The notes under the pieces are model-generated. The model was given only the letters and a program-made list of their open reading frames with translations. It was not told the origin of the DNA and did not search any database. Below, piece by piece: positions 1 to 5,992 of a stretch of DNA of 10,789 nt (positions within the stretch are counted from its first letter, which is position 1; every line of letters begins with the position of its first letter). The position numbers and the translations under genes are program-made. The stretch is from Candidatus Melainabacteria bacterium (lineage in GTDB: Bacteria; Cyanobacteriota; Vampirovibrionia; Obscuribacterales; Obscuribacteraceae). The stretch covers positions 1 to 10,789 of the forward strand of contig PSRH01000156.1 of the NCBI GenBank assembly GCA_003175915.1, in the 5' to 3' direction.

Positions 1-96
1 TGGCCGGCGGTGTCTGCCGAGATGCAAGATAATTTGGCAGCCTTCGTTCAGAAGCAGTTCAGCACAGAGGCTCAGTCCGAGCAAAAGCAAGCTTAA
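1..96 (+). CDS. 3' end of an upstream gene, product unknown (partial)
   Basis: The first 31 codons of the window are open in frame 1 and end at a TAA at 94-96. The visible C-terminus is polar, with many Gln, Glu, Ala and Lys residues and the ending SEQKQA. The residues before it (EMQDNLAAFVQKQF) look helical. There is no recognisable domain in so short a piece, so the function cannot be named. A small hairpin follows at 106-128, which fits the end of a transcription unit. It could in principle be a spurious open frame, but the stop followed by a hairpin and a new gene in the same direction supports a real gene end. Confidence 0.5.
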   Translation, partial: WPAVSAEMQDNLAAFVQKQFSTEAQSEQKQA

Positions 97-105
97 AAGG
101 CCCGA

Positions 106-128
106 GAGAGGGATTGCTTCTTCCTCTC
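106..128 (+). terminator. Hairpin after the upstream gene, possible terminator
   Basis: GAGAGGGA (106-113) pairs with TTCCTCTC (121-128) through an 8-bp stem containing one G-T pair, with the 7-base loop TTGCTTC. It begins 10 nt after the stop at 94-96. There is no T-tract directly after the stem (the next bases are AGGTAAAGGG), so it lacks the second half of a classical intrinsic terminator. It may instead be an RNA 3'-end stabiliser. Confidence 0.3.
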
Positions 129-247
129 AGGTAAAGGGATGTCTGACGTCGTCTGGCCTATGGAGCGGCGATCTTTTTCTTAGAATCAGACTGGGCAGGT
201 TTGCCTGAGATGGGTTGGCGGTCAGCTAAACTATCGAAGGCGCGGCG

Positions 248-1000
248 ATGCTTTACCTGCGGGGATTATCTATGGAAGGGTCGAATACTCGTCTGATTTT
301 GGAATACCTGGCGGTACCGGTAGGCAAGCAGGCAGGCGAGTCGGAGGTTAAGGCCATCGAACGGATCATTCTTGCGCATGCGGAAAAGGGCTTCGAACTT
401 GTCGAGGCTTGCGGTGACGAAATCAGAATGCCCAACCTGATCTTTGCCAAGACCCTGACCAGCGGAAAAAAACCTGAGCTGAAAGTAGAAGAAATCGCCC
501 ATGTCAAAGGTAAGGGCGAAATAGACGAAATCAGAAGTCGCCTTCTGGAATTGAATGACCAGGGCTGGTTCCCGTTGTCTGTTCTTGACAGTCCCCTCAC
601 TCCTCCAATTGCTATCTATAAGAAGGTTGAGCGGGCCCCTGCTGTAGAGAGAATAGAAGTGGTTCCAATCGCGATCAGCCTTCTCGGGCAGAAGGCCAGA
701 GCGATCAAAGATGAAATTTTGTCCCAAGAAATGAGGAATAATCTTCGGCCACGCACGGTCATGTCCAGTGGCCTGACCCCGGTTGTCATCTTTGTCTCCA
801 GAGAAAAAAGGGCAATGGAGGAATATTTGGTTGAGCATGCCAAAGGAGGCATTTTTAGCAAAGCCTCGAAGCGGCTAACCGATCTGATCAGGGGACGCAG
901 CCTGGAAGGTTGGCAGGTGTGCGGCGCCTTTGAAGATGAGACTCTCATGCCATGCCTAGTCTTCAGTCGCCACACGGATAAAGCTTCGACCGGTGCTTGA
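248..1000 (+). CDS. Protein of four DUF4177-like repeat units
   Basis: This 250-residue, probably cytoplasmic protein has no signal peptide or membrane segment. It reads as serial copies of a small alpha/beta unit resembling the DUF4177 family: a strand like EYxxVPV, a helix, then G-[FW]-x-[LV] and a final strand ending in [IV]F. Unit 1 is about 18-68 (EYLAVPV, KGFELVEAC, MPNLIFAK). Unit 2 is about 84-127 (QGWFPL, TPPIAIYKK). Unit 3 is about 134-185, degenerate (IEVVPIAI, TPVVIFVSR). Unit 4 is about 191-241 (EEYLVEHA, EGWQVCGA, MPCLVFSR). Units 1 and 4 are the most alike. The ATG at 248 has GAAGG at 236-240, 7 nt upstream; a second ATG at 272 (M9) preceded by GGGGA is also possible. The next gene starts 2 nt after the stop. 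The family assignment is inferred from pattern, and the role is unknown. Confidence 0.75.
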   Translation: MLYLRGLSMEGSNTRLILEYLAVPVGKQAGESEVKAIERIILAHAEKGFELVEACGDEIRMPNLIFAKTLTSGKKPELKVEEIAHVKGKGEIDEIRSRLLELNDQGWFPLSVLDSPLTPPIAIYKKVERAPAVERIEVVPIAISLLGQKARAIKDEILSQEMRNNLRPRTVMSSGLTPVVIFVSREKRAMEEYLVEHAKGGIFSKASKRLTDLIRGRSLEGWQVCGAFEDETLMPCLVFSRHTDKASTGA

Positions 1001-1002
1001 AC

Positions 1003-2124
1003 ATGTCCTATCCAGTGCAATGGTATCAGATGCGGTGCGCCACCGTGGCCACAATATTCTTCAGCTGGTTAGCCATATTGTTCAACATAGCGCCGCCGGC
1101 CCAGGCGTCAACTAAACAATCGCCGGGGAAATGCCATTACGATCTGGACAGAATAATATCCTGGTTTCCTGTCGATTGCGAAACCCTGGTTGTCTTTCGT
1201 TCGCCATTTCCGATCAAAGCGATCAACAGAAGCGAAGGTCTTCCGGAAGATTTCGCTGATACCTTTCGTTCCAGGGTAGTACGTTTACCCCTGCCGTTTG
1301 AAAAGAACCAGATCGTTCCCAAATCATTTTTGGACGGAAAGAAAATCTTGCTTGAGGTAGCGGCCAGCCGATTTCATTTGGCCGATCATAGGCTCGCGAC
1401 GGAGAAGGCAAACTTAGAGAATGCCAGTGTCATGGTTTTTGGGGAAGAGGCGGTGGAGTCGCTCAAGGAGGCTATGAAGCTTGGTCGTCAATGTGCTTTA
1501 GAAACATACAAGGAGGCGGATCGTGAGGTCATTGTGCTGAGCGAGTATGAGAATCTGCTTGTTGATGCCTTCCCTGCTAATTTTTATTTTTGCTCGCCAG
1601 ATGAAGGTCTGCTTGTCTGTGCCAGCAGTCGAGAAATGATGCATGAAATTCTCTTACGGATGGGCAGAGGTAAATCGGCAAATGGAAGAGGACATTTGCC
1701 GGCTGGCCGGATGTTGTCGGCAGAGTTGCCCGAGTGGACCTTGCTTGACAGGCAGGCTGATATCTGGGCCTTGCGTCATTACGACAAGAGAACAGCGGCC
1801 TCCGATCACACCTCGTCGGATTATTTACGTGCGCAAGACAAAAGCATCTATCGAGATGAAGCGCCGGGCGGCGTGGTCTTCACCTACTTGCAAGGGTCCA
1901 TGCAGGTGAAGATCAGTCATCTATCTGGCGATGCCAAAGCTCAAGATTTGAGGCAGCAAGGCTGGCACTACATAGCTAACCTGCTGCCGCCCTTTAAAGA
2001 AAGCCAATCTGGTTCGCTACTCACCTTGACGTTCGATATGAAAGAAGCGATTGCCGGTCAACGTCGAGAGCTTGCCTTCAACATCTGGCACCTGCTCGGT
2101 TACGACACTTCTCTTTTGAATTGA
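1003..2124 (+). CDS. Exported protein of unknown function
   Basis: The 373-residue product starts with a typical signal peptide: R11, a hydrophobic stretch of about residues 13-30, and probable cleavage after AQA at position 35. The mature part has no membrane segment and is probably periplasmic or secreted. I do not recognise the family. Visible landmarks are a WFPVDCETLVVF segment (54-65), a segment near 196-219 containing FCSPDEGLLVCASSR and a helix EMMHEILLRM, and a C-terminal LTLTFDM strand (340-346). Five cysteines remain after cleavage (C44, C59, C164, C197, C206), an odd number. The segment order loosely recalls exported proteins that begin with a strand and a pro-x-asp motif, such as DUF3352-like proteins, but this is weak. 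No clear ribosome site precedes the ATG at 1003, which lies 2 nt after the previous stop, so translational coupling is likely. TTG at 997 and ATG at 1030 are alternatives; the latter gives a shorter signal peptide. Confidence 0.75.
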   Translation: MSYPVQWYQMRCATVATIFFSWLAILFNIAPPAQASTKQSPGKCHYDLDRIISWFPVDCETLVVFRSPFPIKAINRSEGLPEDFADTFRSRVVRLPLPFEKNQIVPKSFLDGKKILLEVAASRFHLADHRLATEKANLENASVMVFGEEAVESLKEAMKLGRQCALETYKEADREVIVLSEYENLLVDAFPANFYFCSPDEGLLVCASSREMMHEILLRMGRGKSANGRGHLPAGRMLSAELPEWTLLDRQADIWALRHYDKRTAASDHTSSDYLRAQDKSIYRDEAPGGVVFTYLQGSMQVKISHLSGDAKAQDLRQQGWHYIANLLPPFKESQSGSLLTLTFDMKEAIAGQRRELAFNIWHLLGYDTSLLN

Positions 2125-2153
2125 TTGCCTCGGCGATTTTACCGGCCCATGAT

Positions 2154-2182
2154 TTGATCAAAAACCCCTCCTCGGTGATACT
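2154..2182 (+). promoter_or_regulatory. Putative sigma-70-type promoter for the sugar porter, with a palindrome over the -35
   Basis: TTGATC (2154-2159, four of six consensus bases) and GATACT (2177-2182, four of six) are separated by an ideal 17 bp and lie about 54 bp before the transporter start. The -35 lies inside the perfect 10-bp palindrome TTTGATCAAA (2153-2162), which might be a repressor site. Match quality is moderate, so this is a prediction only. Confidence 0.35.
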
Positions 2183-2235
2183 GTATTCTCAGTTGGCTTA
2201 TGGCGAAGGTCCGGTCTTAAGCAAGGAAGAAATTT

Positions 2236-3630
2236 ATGTCTTCGCGACCACCCGGTGAGATAGCGGCAAAGCATCAGTTCAAGTTCGTTTATGTTGTTTC
2301 CGCTATCGCTGCCCTTGCCGGACTGTTGTTTGGCTACGATACAGGGGTGATATCCGGCGCCCTGCTCTTCATCCGGCCCCAGTTCAATCTCGGGCCAGCG
2401 GAGGAAGGAATGGTCGTCAGCGGCGTTCTCTTTGGTGCTACCTTGAGCGCCATTTTGAGCGGACGGCTGACTGATGTATTCGGACGTAAGCGCTTGATTC
2501 TAGTGATTTCGATCATCTTTGCGATTGGTTCGATCATTTGCGCGCTGGCTAATTCGGTAACTGTTCTCGTGGCTGGCCGGGTGCTTCTCGGGCTGGCCAT
2601 TGGTGTCGCTTCCTATACGGCACCCCTATATATAAGTGAGGTATCACCCCCGTCAATCAGGGGCGCGCTTGTTGGGCTGAACCAAACTGCTATTACTGTT
2701 GGCATCCTGGCTTCGTATATGGTGGACTATGCCTTTGCCGAACATGGACAGTGGCAGATGATGGTCGGTCTTGGAGCCGTGCCCGGTATCATCCTTGGTG
2801 TCGGTATGCTGTTCATGCCGGAAAGCCCGCGCTGGTTTGCTCTTATGGGCCGCGAACAAGAAGCAAGGGCGATGTTGTCCCTTATCAGGGAAGAAAATGA
2901 GATCGAAGGTGAATTGCTAGAGATCAAAAAGACGCTGAAAGAACAGAGGGGAGCCTGGGCTGATTTGCTTTCGAAGGCGATGCTTTTACCTTTAGCGATC
3001 GGAGTGGGGCTAGCTGTCTTTCAACAATTTACCGGGATAAATACGGTCATTTATTACGCACCGACCATATTCAAATTGGCGGGCTTTCAATCGAATTCAG
3101 TGTCGATCCTGGCTACAGCGGGTGTCGGCGTCGTCAATGTCATTATGACGATCATCGCTATTTCGCTTTTGGACCGGGTCGGACGCAGACCTCTCTTATT
3201 GATTGGCCTGGTTGGCATGCTCGTTAGCCTGCTGACTTTGTCTCTGGCGTTTGCTAATGCCGACGCCCTTCCCTACCTGAAATGGATTGGCGTCGGCAGC
3301 GTCATGTTCTATGTGGCTTCATTTGCCATCAGCCTGGGACCAGTGTTTTGGGTAATGATTTCCGAGATATATCCGCTTGATGTGCGCGGTTTGGCTATGA
3401 GTCTTGCTACCGCGGTGTGCTGGATAAGCAATTTAGTGGTCAGCTTTACTTTTCCAATACTGGTGAAGTACGCCGGACCGCCGGTAACTTTTGCTTCCTA
3501 TGCAGTAGTAACTTTGCTGGCCATTGTCTTTTCCTACTGGATTGTGCCGGAAACCAAGGGACTGTCCCTTGAAGAGATCGAGCAGAGAAGTCGGGCGGGA
3601 ATGTCCGTGACAACTAAAGCCAGTGATTAA
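2236..3630 (+). CDS. Sugar porter family MFS transporter (sugar or polyol/H+ symporter)
   Basis: This is a 464-residue, 12-helix inner-membrane carrier of the MFS sugar porter family (XylE, GalP, AraE, IolT type), the same size as those proteins. Signatures run in order: LLFGYDTGVISGA in TM1 (30-42), GRLTDVFGRKR after TM2 (76-86), AGRVLLG in TM4 (113-119), PESPRWF (195-201), QQFTGIN in TM7 (263-269), LLDRVGRRP (311-319), GPVFWVMISEIYP (368-380) and the C-terminal PETKGLSLEEIE (438-449). Residues matching the XylE sugar site are present (Q150, Q263, Q264, N269, N301, W372, W396). D35 in TM1 and R115 in TM4 match the proton-coupling pair, so symport rather than facilitated diffusion is likely. 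AGGA at 2224-2227 sits 8 nt before the ATG. No sugar-catabolic gene or regulator is adjacent, so the substrate cannot be named. Confidence 0.95.
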   Translation: MSSRPPGEIAAKHQFKFVYVVSAIAALAGLLFGYDTGVISGALLFIRPQFNLGPAEEGMVVSGVLFGATLSAILSGRLTDVFGRKRLILVISIIFAIGSIICALANSVTVLVAGRVLLGLAIGVASYTAPLYISEVSPPSIRGALVGLNQTAITVGILASYMVDYAFAEHGQWQMMVGLGAVPGIILGVGMLFMPESPRWFALMGREQEARAMLSLIREENEIEGELLEIKKTLKEQRGAWADLLSKAMLLPLAIGVGLAVFQQFTGINTVIYYAPTIFKLAGFQSNSVSILATAGVGVVNVIMTIIAISLLDRVGRRPLLLIGLVGMLVSLLTLSLAFANADALPYLKWIGVGSVMFYVASFAISLGPVFWVMISEIYPLDVRGLAMSLATAVCWISNLVVSFTFPILVKYAGPPVTFASYAVVTLLAIVFSYWIVPETKGLSLEEIEQRSRAGMSVTTKASD

Positions 3631-3657
3631 CCTCATCTAAGTCCGCATCACTCGTTT

Positions 3658-3671
3658 CAGAAATGTTTCTG
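3658..3671. repeat. Short inverted repeat downstream of the sugar porter
   Basis: CAGAAA (3658-3663) and TTTCTG (3666-3671) form a perfect 6-bp dyad around TG. A wider CCTCA/TGAGG pair (3631-3635, 3676-3680) encloses it. There is no following T-run, so it is not a convincing terminator. It could be a protein-binding dyad or chance. The rest of the 219-bp gap (3631-3849) holds no gene that I can support, only the -10 element at 3811. Confidence 0.25.
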
Positions 3672-3810
3672 TATCTGAGGCGTAGTTCGCCTGCCGGTTG
3701 ATTGCGGAAATGCTTTGAGGATAGGCGATTGATCCGAATTTCCCCATTGCCTTGGCGGGGTTCGGTCCAGTGATTGTTAACGATTTCAAGGGAATATTGG
3801 AGTCAAGTCG

Positions 3811-3816
3811 TATAAT
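3811..3816 (+). promoter_or_regulatory. Consensus -10 box for the 3850-7343 operon
   Basis: A perfect TATAAT lies 33 bp before the ATG at 3850, which would give a leader of roughly 25 nt with AAGGG at 3839-3843. No good -35 hexamer is seen 16-18 bp upstream, where the sequence reads CAAGGGAA, and there is no extended -10 TG. The promoter may be weak or activator-dependent. The next three genes follow with gaps of 26 nt, 32 nt and an overlap, so this is the best candidate for the operon promoter. Confidence 0.45.
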
Positions 3817-3849
3817 ACAGGGTTCGATATGACAAGATAAGGGTTGCAG

Positions 3850-4494
3850 ATGATCTCCCGCAACAGCAGACCGCAGCGTCCGTCACAGCAAGTAAGTTCA
3901 GTAGAATTGCTCAACGACTTGCTTATGGCGTTGCGCGACGTCATGGATTCTGAAAAGACTCTGGCTGAGTTTAGCGGAGGCCGCGAGCCCGAAGGACCGG
4001 AGTTTGAAAAAGCGCGTACGCTCATCCATCGCGTCACCAAGCTGTACCACACTCTGGAAAAAAGAGGTGAAGACCTCTCTGAACCTCTCGAAGAATTGAG
4101 CACTCACAGTGGCATCGATATGAAAGAGCTGCTGCTCGATTGCCTTGAATTCCCTCGCGCTATTCCTTATGTGCGCGATCTCAAAGGGCTCAGGCGCATG
4201 TTTCTTTGCTTCTGCGGCAAACGGGAAGCAGTCGATCATGAGGGATTGGGCCTGTGCAATCATTGCTTGTACGCGGCCCTTGATTGCGTGAGGGACAGAA
4301 AGAAAACGAAAGGTTTCGTGCTCTATCGAACTTATTCGCCGGAAGTGCGCTGCCGCCATGCTGATTTCAATACGGTGCTGATCACACTTTACAAAGAAGG
4401 GCACTGGTTTCCAGCCTGGTGCGAAATGTGTCTTGTCCACGAGAAACAACGGATTTTAAACAAGCAGGCGTTCGATAACGCAGATGCTAGCTAA
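3850..4494 (+). CDS. Cysteine-rich protein, putative two-site zinc-binding
   Basis: The 214-residue soluble protein has a charged, largely helical N-terminal half (about 17-115) and a cysteine-rich C-terminal half. Two metal-site-like groups are visible. One is C120-x-C122 followed by C136-x2-C139, the spacing of a zinc ribbon or knuckle, with C146 nearby. The other is C168-x-H170 followed by C191-x2-C194. Only C98 lies elsewhere. There is no signal peptide or membrane helix. I do not recognise the family. The paired motifs suggest structural zinc and possibly nucleic-acid or protein binding, which is inference. ATG 3850 is chosen because AAGGG (3839-3843) lies 6 nt upstream; a TTG two codons earlier (3844) is less likely. 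It is the first gene of a probable operon, 26 nt before the monooxygenase gene. Confidence 0.75.
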   Translation: MISRNSRPQRPSQQVSSVELLNDLLMALRDVMDSEKTLAEFSGGREPEGPEFEKARTLIHRVTKLYHTLEKRGEDLSEPLEELSTHSGIDMKELLLDCLEFPRAIPYVRDLKGLRRMFLCFCGKREAVDHEGLGLCNHCLYAALDCVRDRKKTKGFVLYRTYSPEVRCRHADFNTVLITLYKEGHWFPAWCEMCLVHEKQRILNKQAFDNADAS

Positions 4495-4520
4495 TTTGTA
4501 ATCGAGAGGAATGATTTTTC

Positions 4521-4838
4521 ATGGCTGATCAGCCCGTAACCATCACAGTACGATTGCGAGCCAAGCATGACATGATTGAGCGCCTGCGCGAGGCTGGAAG
4601 CAGTCTGATCGCGCCAACCCGTAAGGAAGAGGGTTGTCTAACCTACCTTTTTCATGAGGACACGAAAGATCAGGGTCTGTTTTTGTTCTTTGAAATCTGG
4701 CGCAGCCAGGAAGCGCTGGAAAGGCACCTGGAGATGCCCTACCTTAAATCCTTCAGGAAGGTATTAGATGAAACGCTGGCCGAGCCGGCGGAGATAATCT
4801 TCTGGCAGCCACAGGAAGCTTTAATCTCGGTAGATTAG
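4521..4838 (+). CDS. ABM-domain putative quinol monooxygenase
   Basis: The 105-residue protein spans a single antibiotic biosynthesis monooxygenase (ABM) domain, a dimeric ferredoxin-like alpha/beta barrel found in YgiN-type quinol monooxygenases and related cofactor-free enzymes. It shows the usual order: strand VTITVRLRAK (6-15), a helix with ERLREAG, the turn RKEEGCLTY (34-42), H45, the strand FLFFEIW (54-60), the helix SQEALERHLEMPYLKSF (62-78), and a last strand near 91-95. The E58-I-W60 and H69 positions match the family pattern. The substrate is unknown; members oxidise quinols, act on polyketides, or have signalling roles. GAGAGGA (4504-4510) lies 10 nt before the ATG, and an out-of-frame ATG at 4511 ends after five codons. 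The domain call is firm, the enzymatic activity is inferred. Confidence 0.88.
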   Translation: MADQPVTITVRLRAKHDMIERLREAGSSLIAPTRKEEGCLTYLFHEDTKDQGLFLFFEIWRSQEALERHLEMPYLKSFRKVLDETLAEPAEIIFWQPQEALISVD

Positions 4839-4870
4839 TTCGTTCACAAAAGTTCCACTGATTTGGCGCT

Positions 4871-5992
4871 ATGCTCAATGTTGGGGCTAGATCGGCGATC
4901 TTATCCGCGAGCTGCCAACAAATGCCAAAAGTCTTAATAGCAAGTTCCCTGTCTGTCATGGTTTTGCTTGGCCAGTCCTGGCTGGTACCATGCTTTTCTC
5001 TCAGTCGGCAAGCGCCCACGACCGCCACCGAGGAATTTGAAAAGGGTCGTCAGGCTTATGACCAGAGGGATTATCCTGAGGCCGTCAAGCACTTTTACGC
5101 AGCCAGTCCCAGTATGGATAGTGATCCAAACCTGCACTATTACCTGGCTAACGCCTTAAGTTTTGCCGGCCATGATCAAGAGTCAAGAAAGGAATATCTG
5201 AAATGCATCGAAGTGGCGCCAGCTTCAAACACAGCAGCCTTGGCGCGCGTGGCATTGTTCGGACAGAGTTCGCCCCCTCTAGATTTCCATTCAAACTGGA
5301 ATCCGGCACGGCGGCGCAGCACTTTTTCTCAAAGCCAGTCTTCCTTTGGGTCGCTCTTTGGTTCCCAGTACCCGATTGGGGCAATCCATTCACCAAGAAG
5401 GTATTCTGGCAGTTATTCTAACCCTCAGGTTTACACTTACCAGCCATATACTGCACCCTCTCCATCCCCAGTTACGTCGAATAACCCGGACGGTCAGTCG
5501 GTGCGCCAGTTTATCCGCGACTTGAATGATCAGCTGTCCGATCGGAAGCGGCTGGCTATGAGCGAGTCCCTCTATAGCCCCTATTACAGAACCATGGAAT
5601 TGGGGTCATTTACGCCATTCTATAACGCAAGAGGGCACTTCCATCGGGGCTGGGGAGATCCCTACTCCCGACCAACGTACTCTCGCTACCTTGGCTCCAG
5701 AGCTCAGTTCGGCTATACGGACGAACAGCGATCGCTGGCATTTGAGCAAGCCGCCGCCGGCCTCGAGAGTCAATTGCTAAACAACACGGGCGGGGTGAGG
5801 TTCAACCCGAGAGGATCGAATCTCTACGTACGCTACTATGGTTCGGGCATCGTGCCTGTCTGGCAACCGGAGCCGATTGTTGAACTACTAGCCAAGCAGG
5901 AAAAGCTGGTGATCGATGAGCCGGCTTCTCAGCGGCAGGCGGGGAAAGGCAGTGCAGCAGGAGCCAAAAATGCCGCTCAAGTATCGCCTTGA
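4871..5992 (+). CDS. Exported TPR protein with a Tyr/Ser/Pro-rich tail
   Basis: This 373-residue protein has a hydrophobic export segment (about 20-42) and then two tetratricopeptide-like repeats: EEFEKGRQAYDQRDYPEAVK with its second helix (about 54-85), and PNLHYYLANALSFAGHDQES with its second helix (about 86-118). A long low-complexity region follows (about 132-280), rich in Ser, Tyr, Pro, Gly and Arg. A mixed segment (281-345) contains FNPRGSNLYVRYYG, and an Ala/Gln-rich tail closes it. TPRs usually mediate protein contacts, so a scaffold at the cell envelope is inferred. C41 follows LVP, which does not fit a lipobox. Neither ATG 4871 nor ATG 4922 (M18, which gives a more standard signal peptide of 356 residues total) has a clear ribosome site, so the start is uncertain. 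Its last 23 nt overlap the VWA gene, suggesting the two products act together. Confidence 0.78.
   Translation: MLNVGARSAILSASCQQMPKVLIASSLSVMVLLGQSWLVPCFSLSRQAPTTATEEFEKGRQAYDQRDYPEAVKHFYAASPSMDSDPNLHYYLANALSFAGHDQESRKEYLKCIEVAPASNTAALARVALFGQSSPPLDFHSNWNPARRRSTFSQSQSSFGSLFGSQYPIGAIHSPRRYSGSYSNPQVYTYQPYTAPSPSPVTSNNPDGQSVRQFIRDLNDQLSDRKRLAMSESLYSPYYRTMELGSFTPFYNARGHFHRGWGDPYSRPTYSRYLGSRAQFGYTDEQRSLAFEQAAAGLESQLLNNTGGVRFNPRGSNLYVRYYGSGIVPVWQPEPIVELLAKQEKLVIDEPASQRQAGKGSAAGAKNAAQVSP
5959..5963 (+). promoter_or_regulatory. Ribosome binding site that fixes the VWA gene start
   Basis: AGGAG sits 6 nt before the ATG at 5970 and inside the end of the preceding TPR gene. The longer in-frame start at 5916 has no such site and would put 18 residues, several basic, before the signal peptide. 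The site therefore favours 5970. Confidence 0.7.

Noticed and set aside
139..183. A 14-codon open frame before the DUF4177-like gene (MSDVVWPMERRSFS)
   Set aside because: It has a passable ribosome site (AGG, AAGGG) but no recognisable leader-peptide feature such as repeated rare or single amino-acid codons, and no attenuator structure follows it.
196..207. CAGG-TTTG-CCTG inverted repeat before the first full gene
   Set aside because: The stem is only 4 bp, which is common by chance, and no regulatory context was seen.
266..838. 190-codon minus-strand open frame opposite the DUF4177-like gene
   Set aside because: It shows no domain pattern, while the plus-strand frame shows an internal repeat and a ribosome site.
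3742..3760. CCCC...GGGG hairpin in the 3631-3849 gap
   Set aside because: Only four G-C pairs plus wobbles, and no T-tract after it; not a convincing terminator or riboswitch.
3898..4449. 183-codon minus-strand open frame opposite the cysteine-rich gene
   Set aside because: It lies wholly within the plus-strand gene, has no recognisable domain or ribosome site, and the plus-strand product has regular Cys/His spacing and fits an operon.
5916..5969. Longer N-terminus of the PDZ-VWA protein from ATG 5916
   Set aside because: No ribosome site precedes it, it would bury the signal peptide behind 18 polar and basic residues, and AGGAG fits the ATG at 5970.
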